The translations under genes were made by a program, and so were the position numbers. Positions 25,448 through 33,774 of a stretch of DNA of 64,000 nucleotides are shown piece by piece (positions within the stretch are counted from its first letter, which is position 1; the number at the start of each line of letters is the position of its first letter). Origin of the DNA: Collinsella aerofaciens (GTDB lineage: Bacteria; Actinomycetota; Coriobacteriia; Coriobacteriales; Coriobacteriaceae); the NCBI RefSeq assembly GCF_015561195.1, contig NZ_JADMSU010000005.1, forward strand, positions 1 through 64,000, written 5' to 3'. The notes below the pieces were generated by a model. It was not told the origin of the DNA. It ran no database searches and worked only from the letters and a program-made list of their open reading frames with translations.

Positions 25448-26152
25448 GTGGGCATCAAAAAGAAGATCAAAAAGGAGCTTATCGGCACTTCCGATTACCC
25501 GTCGAATAAGATCTTTACGATCTCCAATTTCATCACCTTTACGCGCCTGATCCTCACCCTGGTATTTCTTTACCTGTTTGTGACGGATAACAACCGCGTC
25601 ATCGCCATCGTTATCTACGCCGTTGCCGCCTCTACCGACTGGATGGACGGTCAGATCGCCCGCATGACCAAGACGGTCTCGTGGCTCGGCAAGGTCATGG
25701 ATCCCATTTGTGACCGTGCGCTGCTGTTCACCGGCGTACTTGGGCTGGTGGTCCGCGGAGAGCTGCCCATCTGGGTCTGCGTGCTCATTATTGGCCGCGA
25801 CATCTATCTGGGCATCGGCACACTTATCGTGCGTCATTATCACCGTCGCCCCATCGATGTCGTCTTTCCCGGAAAGATTGCCACCGCGCTGCTCATGACC
25901 GGCTTCTCGCTCATGCTGCTCGGGTTCCCCGTTGTTGACGGCCTGCATCTTTTACCTTCAACCCTTACGGCCTTCCCGGGCCTCAACGGAAGCTCGGTGC
26001 CCCTCGGCATCTTCTTTGTGTACGGCGGCGTGATCTTCTCCATGCTCACGGCTGTCATCTATTCCATTAAGGGCGGAGTGGCCATTAAACAGGCTCTCGC
26101 GCATCCCGAAGACGAGGACATCGACTTTCTGAACCCTGAAATCGAAGACTGA
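25448..26152 (+). CDS. CDP-alcohol phosphatidyltransferase family protein
   Basis: 234 residues from GTG 25448, with GGGGGAG just upstream; an in-frame ATG at 25373 is possible. The full catalytic motif D-x2-D-G-x2-A-R-x8-G-x3-D-x3-D is present (DWMDGQIAR, then DPICD, about 64-90). About five membrane helices. It makes a phospholipid from CDP-diacylglycerol and an alcohol. Position upstream of garA- and ftsR-like genes parallels mycobacterial pgsA2. A second, more typical PgsA is at 46366-47004, so this one may use a different acceptor (cardiolipin or inositol type; inference). Confidence 0.85.
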   Translation: MGIKKKIKKELIGTSDYPSNKIFTISNFITFTRLILTLVFLYLFVTDNNRVIAIVIYAVAASTDWMDGQIARMTKTVSWLGKVMDPICDRALLFTGVLGLVVRGELPIWVCVLIIGRDIYLGIGTLIVRHYHRRPIDVVFPGKIATALLMTGFSLMLLGFPVVDGLHLLPSTLTAFPGLNGSSVPLGIFFVYGGVIFSMLTAVIYSIKGGVAIKQALAHPEDEDIDFLNPEIED

Positions 26153-26218
26153 TTCGTTGGGGTATGATTACGTACGGTTCATTATTTGCGGCACGTCCGC
26201 GATAAGTTAGGGGTTGTC

Positions 26219-26653
26219 ATGGACAACATGGTTAACAATATGCCTCAGAATGATAAGACTGCTGACGCTACCTGCGTATTCCGCGTGCCTTCAAGCGACG
26301 TCACCGTTCCCGACCTCATGGCCAACGTGCGCATCACCGCACCCGTTCTGTCCATCGTCAAGGGTCCGCAAACCGGTGCCGCCTTTGAGCTCGAGGACGA
26401 CGTGACCACCATCGGCCGCGATCCTGCGAACGGCATCTTCCTCAATGACATGACCGTTTCGCGCAGCCACGCGCGCATTATCCGCGAGGGCCTCGGCGCT
26501 CGCATCGAGGACCTGGGCTCGCTCAATGGCACCTGGGTCGACGGTGCCATCGTCAATGCAGCCCCGCTGCACGACGGTTCTTCCGTCCAGATCGGTACGT
26601 TTACGCTCATCTACCACGAGAGCACGCCGGAGCGCATCGAAACCGGTGAGTAG
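26219..26653 (+). CDS. FHA-domain protein, GarA/OdhI-like
   Basis: 144 residues from ATG 26219 (AGGGG upstream). The C-terminal two-thirds is one FHA domain: TTIGRDPANGIFL, VSRSHARI and LGSLNGTWVDG carry the phosphothreonine-binding Arg, Ser and Asn. The N-terminus has ADATCVFRV, similar to the phosphorylated ETTSVFR of GarA/OdhI, so one kinase-target Thr may be kept. GarA-type proteins regulate 2-oxoglutarate and glutamate enzymes when unphosphorylated. The ftsR-like gene starts 3 bases downstream. Confidence 0.85.
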   Translation: MDNMVNNMPQNDKTADATCVFRVPSSDVTVPDLMANVRITAPVLSIVKGPQTGAAFELEDDVTTIGRDPANGIFLNDMTVSRSHARIIREGLGARIEDLGSLNGTWVDGAIVNAAPLHDGSSVQIGTFTLIYHESTPERIETGE

Positions 26654-26656
26654 GGC

Positions 26657-27535
26657 ATGGCCGAACGCAACTATCTGAGTATCGGCCAAGTCGTCAACCT
26701 ACTTCGAGGCGCATACCCCGATCTTTCGAACTCAAAAATTAGATTTCTAGAGGATGAGGGGCTCATTACCCCTCATCGTACGCCTAAGGGATACCGTCAG
26801 TACTCCAAGGAGGACGTTGATCGCCTGGAAGTCATTCTGCACCTGCAGAAGACTCGCTACATGCCGCTCAACGTGATTAAGCAGCGCTTGGAAAACGCCA
26901 CGGACTTGTCCACGCTCGCCTACGAGGTGGGCCTACTGTCCGATGTTCCGCTCAAGACGGAGCCCAAGGAGACCAAGCAAAAGCTGCATCCCATCGAGAC
27001 CATTCCCGATATGCTGGGCGTCGAGATCTCGTTTATCCGGTCGCTCGCCGAGAACGACCTCATTCGTATCATCAAGAGTCCGCAGAATCGCGAGCTCGTC
27101 GATGGTCGCGATTTCCCGATCATCCGCTACTGCTCCGAGCTGTCACGCTTCCATATCGAGCCCCGCAACCTGCGTCAGTACGTGTCTTCCGCCAACCGCG
27201 AGTCCTCGATGTTTGAGCAGGTGCTCGTGAGCATGCTCGGAATGGATACCTCCGATGACGAGCGCGACGCCAAGCTCGAGCGTGCGTTTAAGAAGCTTCA
27301 CGACCTGACCGAGGGTGTGCACACTGCGCTGCTCAAGAACCGCGTTTTTGAGTCGCTCAACGCCGTGGTCGAGGACGCCGACATCGATGCACTCGATGAG
27401 GAAATCACTCGCTCCGAGTCCACCAAAGCCAAAAACGAAGAGATAGCCACACCGGCTTCGCACGAGGATTCTCTCGTAAAGCCGCTCAAGGTCGTCGCCC
27501 CTTCGCACTCCGGCACCGCCACGGCGGGCAAATAA
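26657..27535 (+). CDS. MerR-family regulator, FtsR-like
   Basis: 292 residues. The N-terminal MerR helix-turn-helix reads YLSIGQVVNLLRGAYPDLS, then KIRFLEDEGLITPHRTPKGY and the wing. A second, winged-helix-like region (about 110-190) and a variable acidic tail follow. Length and layout match actinobacterial FtsR, which activates ftsZ in corynebacteria. The neighbour order pgsA-like, garA-like, ftsR-like is the actinobacterial one. Regulation of division here is inference. Confidence 0.8.
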   Translation: MAERNYLSIGQVVNLLRGAYPDLSNSKIRFLEDEGLITPHRTPKGYRQYSKEDVDRLEVILHLQKTRYMPLNVIKQRLENATDLSTLAYEVGLLSDVPLKTEPKETKQKLHPIETIPDMLGVEISFIRSLAENDLIRIIKSPQNRELVDGRDFPIIRYCSELSRFHIEPRNLRQYVSSANRESSMFEQVLVSMLGMDTSDDERDAKLERAFKKLHDLTEGVHTALLKNRVFESLNAVVEDADIDALDEEITRSESTKAKNEEIATPASHEDSLVKPLKVVAPSHSGTATAGK

Positions 27536-27575
27536 CCGCTGCTGATATTTCGGCAACCCATTGAAAGGTCATGCA

Positions 27576-28106
27576 ATGTACGACTTCGAATCTCAAATCG
27601 TCGACATCCCCGACTATCCCGAGCCCGGAGTCATATTTAAAGATATCACGCCGCTCTTTGGCAATCCCGAGGCGCTCAAAGCCATGACCGATGCCCTCGC
27701 CGAGCACTTTGCCGGCATGGGAATCACCAAGGTCGTGGGTCCCGAGGCTCGCGGCTTTATGGTTGGCGTACCGGTGGCTGTGGCCCTTGGTGCCGGCTTT
27801 GTTCCCGCACGTAAACCGGGCAAGCTACCCCGCAAGACGGTGAGCCAGAGCTACGAACTCGAATACGGCACCGACTCTATCGAAATCCATGCCGATGCCA
27901 TTACCTCTAAAGATACCGTGTTGATTCTGGACGACTTGGTCGCGACGGGCGGAACCGTCGAGGCAACAGGTAAACTGGTGCGAGATATGGGCGCAAAGCT
28001 TGTGGGCTACGGGTGTATCCTTGAGCTTGCGTTTCTCAACCCGCGCGAGAAGCTCACGCCGTCTGATGACGATGTGGAGCTCTTTAGCCTGGTGACGGTG
28101 GAGTAG
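27576..28106 (+). CDS. apt: Adenine phosphoribosyltransferase
   Basis: 176 residues from ATG 27576 (GAAAGG upstream). IPDYPEPGVIFKDITPL (about 10), GPEARGFMVGVPVA (about 55) and the PRPP-binding loop LILDDLVATGGT (about 114) are diagnostic. It salvages adenine to AMP with PRPP. It stands alone between the regulator gene and a cell-wall hydrolase. Confidence 0.95.
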   Translation: MYDFESQIVDIPDYPEPGVIFKDITPLFGNPEALKAMTDALAEHFAGMGITKVVGPEARGFMVGVPVAVALGAGFVPARKPGKLPRKTVSQSYELEYGTDSIEIHADAITSKDTVLILDDLVATGGTVEATGKLVRDMGAKLVGYGCILELAFLNPREKLTPSDDDVELFSLVTVE

Positions 28107-28138
28107 CCGTTACCCTTAGTTACTGGAAAGGAAGCTAC

Positions 28139-29266
28139 ATGCGCACAGCAAACACGCACAAAAACATGGCACGCTGCGCTGCTACGGCAACCCTCGCTTG
28201 TGTTTTGGGCTTGGGCCTCGCGGCTCCTGCCTACGCCGATACCGCATCCGACCTTGCCGCTGCTCGTACGAAGCTCGAGCAGATCGGTACCCAAACTCAG
28301 CAGATTTACGATGAGCTTGCCACGCAGACGCAGGCGCTCGATCAGACTGCCGGCGAGATCACGCAAAAGCAGCAGGAGATCGCCGATGGTCAGGCCAAGC
28401 TCTCGACCTATGTCGCCGGCGAGTACAAAACCGGCGGTCTGAGCCTGCTTCAGGTTTTGACGGGTGTCGATGATCTGAGCGATATGCTCAGCCGTTTGTT
28501 CTACTACGGAAAAGTTTCCGACAAGCAAGCTCAGACCATTCAAGAGGTCAAGGAGCTTAAGCAGCAGCTCACCGATAAGCAGGCCGAGCAGGAGAAGAAC
28601 GTCGCCACAACGCAAAAGAAGGTCGACGAGCTTAACGCCCAGCAGGCTGAAGCCCAGAACGTCGTAAACTCCCTGGATTCGCAGCTGCAGGCAGAGCTTG
28701 CCGCAGAGGCCGAGGCCAACGCCGCGCTGCAGGCCGGCATCAACGCCAGCACTGCCGAGAAGGCCACGGTGAGCAACGAGACTGCCGGTACGACCGAGAA
28801 CACCAACAACGGTGGTCAGACCAGCAATAACAACAACCAGGGCGGCAACACTCCGGCTCCTACGCCGACACCTGCTCCGACGCCGCAGCCCTCCACGCCT
28901 GCTCCGGCTCCGACGCCTTCTGCTCCGAGCCAGTCCGTCGATGGTGGTTCTGTTGTCTCGCGTGCATACAGTAAGCTTGGTTGCGCTTATTCCTGGGGCG
29001 GAATTGGCCCGAACAGCTTCGACTGCTCTGGTTTTGTTAGCTATTGCCTCACTGGTCGCTATTGCCGCCTGGGCACCACGGGTACCTTTATGGGCTGGAC
29101 GCGTGTGTCCGATCCGCAGCCTGGTGACGTTGTGGTCAACTCGTACCACACCGGCATTTACATCGGTGGTGGTCAGATGATTCATGCTTCCGACTACAAC
29201 ACAGGTGTTATCATCAGCTCCGTTGCCGCCGGCATGAACAACAACTATATCTTCGTTCGCTACTAA
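28139..29266 (+). CDS. Secreted NlpC/P60 peptidoglycan hydrolase with coiled coil
   Basis: 375 residues. A signal peptide ends near APAYA-D (about 30). A coiled-coil region (about 32-200, Gln/Glu/Ala/Lys rich) resembles the CwlO/RipA-type N-terminal domain. An Asn/Gly then Pro/Thr/Ala-rich linker (about 215-265) leads to the C-terminal NlpC/P60 domain, with catalytic Cys in FDCSGFVSYC (about 296) and His in YHTGIYIGGG (about 335). It likely cleaves stem peptides at the septum or wall. GGAAAGGAAG precedes the ATG; a terminator follows at 29290. Confidence 0.9.
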   Translation: MRTANTHKNMARCAATATLACVLGLGLAAPAYADTASDLAAARTKLEQIGTQTQQIYDELATQTQALDQTAGEITQKQQEIADGQAKLSTYVAGEYKTGGLSLLQVLTGVDDLSDMLSRLFYYGKVSDKQAQTIQEVKELKQQLTDKQAEQEKNVATTQKKVDELNAQQAEAQNVVNSLDSQLQAELAAEAEANAALQAGINASTAEKATVSNETAGTTENTNNGGQTSNNNNQGGNTPAPTPTPAPTPQPSTPAPAPTPSAPSQSVDGGSVVSRAYSKLGCAYSWGGIGPNSFDCSGFVSYCLTGRYCRLGTTGTFMGWTRVSDPQPGDVVVNSYHTGIYIGGGQMIHASDYNTGVIISSVAAGMNNNYIFVRY

Positions 29267-29289
29267 GTATTCAAGTAAAGCAAACGGAT

Positions 29290-29330
29290 ATGGACCTCGT
29301 GGCTTTAAGTCATGGGGTCCATTCTTTTGT
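29290..29330 (+). terminator. Terminator of the NlpC/P60 gene
   Basis: ATGGACCTCGTG (29290-29301) pairs with CATGGGGTCCAT (29311-29322) through two G-T wobbles and is followed by TTCTTTTGTCTTT. Confidence 0.75.
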
Positions 29331-29341
29331 CTTTAGTGCAG

Positions 29342-29374
29342 GCCGCTATCTAGTTTTGAATACTAGATAGCGGC
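29342..29374 (+). promoter_or_regulatory. Perfect 13-bp palindrome upstream of degV (candidate operator)
   Basis: GCCGCTATCTAGT (29342-29354) and ACTAGATAGCGGC (29362-29374) flank TTTGAAT. No T-run follows. The -10 box TATAAT lies at 29396-29401, and degV starts at 29431 after AGAAAGGA. A diverged copy of this motif lies upstream of the DUF1836 regulator (31022-31050), so this is probably a regulator-binding site. Confidence 0.6.
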
Positions 29375-29430
29375 ACAATCGGTCTGCAAGACGGCTATAA
29401 TTGTATGGGAACAATTAGAAAGGACCCTCT

Positions 29431-30297
29431 ATGAGCTGGGCACTTATCTCAGATTCAAGCTGCAACCTCCGCGATTGGCAACCGACCGCACCCCATGCCA
29501 CCTTTGCATTTGCGCCCCTCAAAATTCGAGTGGGGGAGCGTGAATTCGTCGATGACCTTTCGCTCGATGTACATGAGCTCAATTGCGCTGTTCAGGCGGA
29601 GACGAACGCTTCTTCGAGCGCTTGTCCCAGCGTAGGGGAGTGGGCCGAGCTCTTCAAATTGGCAGACAAGACCATCTGCATGCCGATATCTGAGGGCGTG
29701 TCGGGCAGCTACAACGCGGCAGCCACGGCTCGCGATATGGTTCTTGCCGAGGAGCCCGACCGGCAGATTCATCTAGTCAATTCGCGCGCAGCTGGCGGCA
29801 AAATGGACCTCGTTTTCTTGCTGTTCGACCGCTATCTTGCAAGCAATCCGGATGTCTCATTCGAGGACGCTTGCGCATACTTCGATAGCCTTGAACAGAA
29901 CAGCAAAATCCTCTTCAGCTTGTGCAATTACGAAAACCTGGCCAAAGCCGGACGCATCCCTAAGGCAGCCGGCGTCATTGCCAACAAGCTCAATATCCGC
30001 ATTTTGGGCACGGCGAGCGAGGCCGGTAAAATCGAACTCGTCGGGCACACGCGTGGCGAAAAGAAGATGCTCAACAAGATCATCGATACCATGGAAGCCG
30101 AGGGTTTTACGGGCGGCGAGGTCGTCATCGACCATGTGGAAAATGAGGCAGGCGCCCAGGCACTTGCCAGCCGCATTGTGGAGCGCTGGCCAGGCTCCAA
30201 GACTATCATCATGCCCTGTAACGGGCTAGATTCATACTATGCCGAAATGCATGGGCTCATTATCGGCTACGGCATGGGCGTGGCTTCGGGCCAATAA
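29431..30297 (+). CDS. DegV family fatty-acid-binding protein
   Basis: 288 residues. DegV/EDD-fold hallmarks: ISDSSCNL at the start, MPISEGVSGSYNAAATAR (about 89) and VNSRAAGGKMDL (about 113), then FSLCNYENLAKAGRIPKAAG (about 165). Related FakB proteins present fatty acids to the kinase FakA; no fakA is in the window. A 13-bp palindrome and TATAAT lie upstream and a strong terminator downstream. Confidence 0.88.
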   Translation: MSWALISDSSCNLRDWQPTAPHATFAFAPLKIRVGEREFVDDLSLDVHELNCAVQAETNASSSACPSVGEWAELFKLADKTICMPISEGVSGSYNAAATARDMVLAEEPDRQIHLVNSRAAGGKMDLVFLLFDRYLASNPDVSFEDACAYFDSLEQNSKILFSLCNYENLAKAGRIPKAAGVIANKLNIRILGTASEAGKIELVGHTRGEKKMLNKIIDTMEAEGFTGGEVVIDHVENEAGAQALASRIVERWPGSKTIIMPCNGLDSYYAEMHGLIIGYGMGVASGQ

Positions 30298-30316
30298 AGT
30301 CCAACCAAGCAAAATT

Positions 30317-30361
30317 ACGGGCGGGACAAAGTGACAGCTGGCTCTTTGTCCCGCCCGTTTT
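30317..30361. terminator. Terminator of degV, possibly shared with DUF1836 gene
   Basis: The 15-bp perfect stem ACGGGCGGGACAAAG (30317-30331) / CTTTGTCCCGCCCGT (30344-30358) has a 12-base loop and TTTT after it on the plus strand. On the minus strand AATTTT follows, so it may also end the convergent gene at 30371. Confidence 0.85.
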
Positions 30362-30370
30362 AAACGTCGG

Positions 30371-30982
30371 CTAGCTATTAAATCCGTTGAACTTGAGATA
30401 GCTCATCAAGTAAGCCTTCGATACGAAGGATGAAACCGCACTGCGCACAAGCAGCGACTCGCGTGTGACCTGATGCGCCGTATCGGGAACCGGCGTCTGC
30501 TCGACGGAAAACGCCGCACGAATCGATGCCTCGAGCTGATCGACCACATAATCGAAGGCCGTCGGAGCATCGTAGCTCAAACGCTGAATATTAAAGAGCG
30601 CCTGCACCGCAGCAATAGGTAGCACCTGCTTAAAGATGCAGATAGCGATCAGACGGGCAATCTGCTCGCGGCCATATTGCTTTTTGACCGGAGCAGGCAC
30701 CAGGCCGACCTTCACGTAGTTATTGATCATCGATGGCGTAATGACAGGTTGCTCAACGCAAATGGACAGCGGCTCCATCCACAGCGCAACATACTCAATG
30801 ACCTGGTCGCGGTAGAGCGTCACATTGGGCAACTGGTTATAGCGCGGCAGACTCAACGTGTTGAGTTTTCGCACGATATCGGACTGAATGAATGCATCGG
30901 GTAGCACCGTCGGCTGAATATCCTCAGGCTTAATGCTGACCGACGAATCGGACATCGGAATAACGTATTTAGCGTGGTTCAT
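30371..30982 (-). CDS. DUF1836 protein (MerR-like putative regulator)
   Basis: 203 residues from ATG 30982, with GGAGG 7 bases upstream. The core reads LPRYNQLPNVTLYRDQVIEY, then TPSMINNYVKVGLVP, then YGREQIARLIAICIFKQVL, which is the DUF1836 pattern. The NNYVKVGLVP and REQIARL segments look like a MerR-type helix-turn-helix plus wing. The gene is convergent with degV, and a diverged copy of the degV palindrome lies about 40 bases upstream of its start, suggesting autoregulation and control of degV (inference). Confidence 0.8.
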   Translation of the reverse strand: MNHAKYVIPMSDSSVSIKPEDIQPTVLPDAFIQSDIVRKLNTLSLPRYNQLPNVTLYRDQVIEYVALWMEPLSICVEQPVITPSMINNYVKVGLVPAPVKKQYGREQIARLIAICIFKQVLPIAAVQALFNIQRLSYDAPTAFDYVVDQLEASIRAAFSVEQTPVPDTAHQVTRESLLVRSAVSSFVSKAYLMSYLKFNGFNS

Positions 30983-31021
30983 AAAGGTCCTCCGTTCATT
31001 TTCTATATTGTATTCTAGGTT

Positions 31022-31050
31022 ATCTAGTTTTGCATACCACATAGCCGGCA
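31022..31050 (-). promoter_or_regulatory. Diverged copy of the degV-type palindrome (candidate operator)
   Basis: The plus-strand sequence TATCTAGTTTTGCATAC at 31022 matches TATCTAGTTTTGAATAC at 29348 with one difference. ATAGC and GGCA follow in both. The inverted repeat is imperfect here. It lies directly upstream of the DUF1836 start at 30982. Confidence 0.5.
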
Positions 31051-31136
31051 AGTAAAAGTGGTTGGACAACACATTGATGCATCGTCCAACCACTTTGTTT
31101 AAAGATAGCAACCTTACATAAGATATATTATCGTAC

Positions 31137-32075
31137 TTATCCGCGAAGAAACGCGTATGCGCTAGTTGCTGCTATGGCTCCGTCCGAAACGGCAGTCACA
31201 ACCTGGCGTAAACGCTTGGAACGGATGTCGCCAGCGGCAAATAGACCAGATGTACGGGTGGCCATCGAATCATCGGTAACAATACCGCCGTCGGGAGCCA
31301 GATCGACTAGATGCTCAACAAGCTCGGTATGTGGTTGCGTCCCCGTAAAGACAAAAATGCCAAATGAGCCAGGTTCAAAGGACTCAGCGTGCATTTCACC
31401 AGTCGCATTGTCCTTGAATGTGATTGTCGTGGGCATCGCTTCACCAGAAAGCTCAACAATACTAGTTTGGTACCTAACTGAAATATTGTCCTTAGCAAGA
31501 ACCTTATTCACAACGCCCTCGGGTGCACGGAACTGATCGCGACGCAGCACGATGGTCACGCTGCTGGCAATGTCGGACAGGAACAGCGCCTCCTCGCATG
31601 CCGAATTGCCGCCTCCGATAACAAAGACCTGCTTGCCACGGAAGAACATGCCGTCACACGTCGCGCAATACGAAACGCCACGACCGCGATACGTGTCCTC
31701 GCCAACAAAACCCGCAGGACGCGGCGTGGCGCCCATGCACGCAATGACGCTCTTGGCCGCTGTGTCGCCCATATCATGATGGATGGTAAATTGAGCCGCA
31801 TCGGCATCGTAATCGACGCCCGTCACCATACTCCATTCAACCTGAGCCCCCAGGCCTTCAGCATGCTGTTGGAACCGCTCACCAAGTTCGACACCGCTCA
31901 GTAGCGGAATGCCAGGATAATTCTCAATCTCGTTGCTCGTAGCGATCTGTCCGCCCGACATGCCCTGCTCAAGGACAATCGTCGTCAGGTTGGCGCGCGC
32001 CGCATAAATGGCGGCAGCATAGCCCGCGGGGCCTCCGCCGATAATCGCAACATCGATCGTCTGATCGGTAGTCAT
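31137..32075 (-). CDS. trxB: Thioredoxin-disulfide reductase
   Basis: 312 residues from ATG 32075 (GAGAGGA upstream). FAD-binding IIGGGPAGYAAAIYAARA is at the start, the redox pair is in CATCDGMFF (about 136), NADPH-binding VIGGGNSACEEAL follows (about 155), and the C-terminal FAD motif is FAAGDIRSKRLRQVVTAV. It reduces thioredoxin with NADPH. It is divergent from the glucosyltransferase gene. Confidence 0.93.
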   Translation of the reverse strand: MTTDQTIDVAIIGGGPAGYAAAIYAARANLTTIVLEQGMSGGQIATSNEIENYPGIPLLSGVELGERFQQHAEGLGAQVEWSMVTGVDYDADAAQFTIHHDMGDTAAKSVIACMGATPRPAGFVGEDTYRGRGVSYCATCDGMFFRGKQVFVIGGGNSACEEALFLSDIASSVTIVLRRDQFRAPEGVVNKVLAKDNISVRYQTSIVELSGEAMPTTITFKDNATGEMHAESFEPGSFGIFVFTGTQPHTELVEHLVDLAPDGGIVTDDSMATRTSGLFAAGDIRSKRLRQVVTAVSDGAIAATSAYAFLRG

Positions 32076-32193
32076 GAAGAGTCCTCTCGCCAAAACGTTG
32101 TCGTTCTTTGCGCTCATACCCAAATTTACGTGAACGTGACACTCATGCACTACAATGATAAATCCGTGTTACAACGTCGAAGGGGAGTTATCG

Positions 32194-33495
32194 ATGGATC
32201 AGACGCAGACGAGCGACGACGCTCCCCTGCTCACGCTCAGCACTTCCCAATCGAAGCAAACCACGCTCTTGGCTCAGCAAAAACCTCTCGTGACCATCGT
32301 GCACGCCTCGGTCGGCTCGGGCCACAAGGCCGCCGCAAATGCGATTGCGCAGGCATTCGACCTCATCCGCAGCACCAATGGCATCCCGGAGGATGTTGAG
32401 ATTGAAGTACTCGATATCCTTGATTTTGGACGTATTAAATTCGACGGCAATAAAACCGCGGCTTCTTTTACGGGAGCCACGCGCCCCATTTACGACCTGA
32501 CCTGGCGTTATACGCTTACGGGACATCTTCTCTGGGGTGGCGGCACGGCATGGTCGCGAATTATGTTCCCCGCCTTCAACGAATATATTCGTAGCCGCAG
32601 GCCCATAGCCGTGGTCGCAACGCACATCACGGCAGCCAATGTTGCCGTGGGCGCCCGCGTAATTACGGGTATCGATTATCCGGTCATCTGCGTACCGACC
32701 GACTACGAAGTCGAGGGATGGTGGCCCCACAAGGACACCGATTTATTCTGTGTTGCCAACGAATTTATGGCCGAAACGCTGCGTCCGCGCAAGGTGCCCG
32801 AGGCAAAGATTCGCATTACCGGCATTCCTATTCGCGCCGGATTCGACACGGATTACGATCGCGAGGAAGAGCTAGCCAAGTTCAACCTCCCCACCGACAA
32901 GACCGTCGTGCTGGTAATGGCCGGTGCCAGCTTGCCTCAGCCTTACGTCCGCTTTCGTGCGGCGATGGACCACACCCTCCCCTTCCTGCGCAGCTTCGAA
33001 GACATGCACTTTGTCTTTTTGCCCGGCAAAGACGTGGAGTATGCCACCCGGCTGAAGACGCTCTTCGATGCCATGAAGCTCGAGAACGTCACGGTTCTTG
33101 ACTATGTCGATGATATGGCAGCGCTTATGCACGGCTGCGACCTGGCAATTCTCAAATCGGGCGGACTCACCGTCACCGAATGCCTGTGCGCACATCTGCC
33201 GATGATCCTGCTGGGCAAATCATACGGCCAGGAAAAGGCCAACACCACCATGCTCACCGGCATGGGCGCCAGCATGCATGTCACCACCGCACGAGAGCTC
33301 ATCGTAACGTTGCGTCATCTCCACGATCATCCTGAGTCGCTCAAGGCACTGCTCATCAACGGCGAAGTACTACGCCGTCCCCACGCAGCCGAAGACATAG
33401 CCATCGCAACCATGGAGCTTGCAGGCAAACCCCAAAAGCGCAAACGAGCCTTCTGTCGCTTCTACTGGGGCGGAAAACCCGCGCACATCCGCTAG
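32194..33495 (+). CDS. MGDG-synthase/UgtP-type glycosyltransferase
   Basis: 433 residues from ATG 32194 (AGGGGAG upstream). IVHASVGSGHKAAANAI (about 32) is the signature of diacylglycerol glycosyltransferases (PF06925-type N-domain). The GT28-like C-domain holds LVMAGASLP (about 245) and KSGGLTVTECLC (about 325). It probably transfers sugar from a UDP-sugar to diacylglycerol, forming membrane glycolipid and possible lipoteichoic acid anchor. The donor and number of sugars cannot be told. Hairpin elements follow in place of a simple terminator. Confidence 0.85.
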   Translation: MDQTQTSDDAPLLTLSTSQSKQTTLLAQQKPLVTIVHASVGSGHKAAANAIAQAFDLIRSTNGIPEDVEIEVLDILDFGRIKFDGNKTAASFTGATRPIYDLTWRYTLTGHLLWGGGTAWSRIMFPAFNEYIRSRRPIAVVATHITAANVAVGARVITGIDYPVICVPTDYEVEGWWPHKDTDLFCVANEFMAETLRPRKVPEAKIRITGIPIRAGFDTDYDREEELAKFNLPTDKTVVLVMAGASLPQPYVRFRAAMDHTLPFLRSFEDMHFVFLPGKDVEYATRLKTLFDAMKLENVTVLDYVDDMAALMHGCDLAILKSGGLTVTECLCAHLPMILLGKSYGQEKANTTMLTGMGASMHVTTARELIVTLRHLHDHPESLKALLINGEVLRRPHAAEDIAIATMELAGKPQKRKRAFCRFYWGGKPAHIR

Positions 33496-33508
33496 CACCT
33501 TAATTTCC

Positions 33509-33612
33509 GCTTGCCTGTGGGAGGCCCCTATATATCATCCCGTGCTCAAACATTCTCGCTTCGCTGCGAAACTGCGCGCGGGACGATATATAGGGGCCTC
33601 CCACAGGCAAGC
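33509..33612 (-). repeat. Long hairpin element A1 (core reads on minus strand)
   Basis: The 28-bp perfect outer arms (33509-33536 with 33585-33612) continue as a 5-bp inner stem (33538-33542 with 33579-33583) beyond one mismatch (A-C on plus, G-U in minus-strand RNA). The 36-base core (33543-33578) contains TGCTCAAACATTCTCG and CTGCGAAACTGCGCG around a small hairpin. Both blocks recur exactly, in reverse orientation, in element A2. No T-run follows. Confidence 0.85.
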
Positions 33613-33689
33613 TGCGTATACGTACTAGCAGCTTTACCAGATTCCCCACCACTAGAACCTGCAAAGGCGAAATCAGAAATTATAAATAT

Positions 33690-33738
33690 AGTAAGCCGAT
33701 GCGAGAAAGGAGGTGTCCCTTTATCGCATCGGCTTACT
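33690..33738. repeat. 15-bp-arm hairpin between elements A1 and A2
   Basis: AGTAAGCCGATGCGA (33690-33704) and TCGCATCGGCTTACT (33724-33738) are perfect complements. The stem extends inward as AAAGG/CCTTT and presents GGAGGTGT near the tip. The downstream sequence is T-rich only after about 10 bases, so terminator activity is uncertain. Confidence 0.7.
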
Positions 33739-33774
33739 AGAAAGAAAGGCTTTTATTTTTCAAGCGAGTAGCCG

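Noticed and set aside
33511-33771. Small ORFs within the hairpin region
   Set aside because: They read through long inverted repeats; the repeat structure explains the open frames better than coding.
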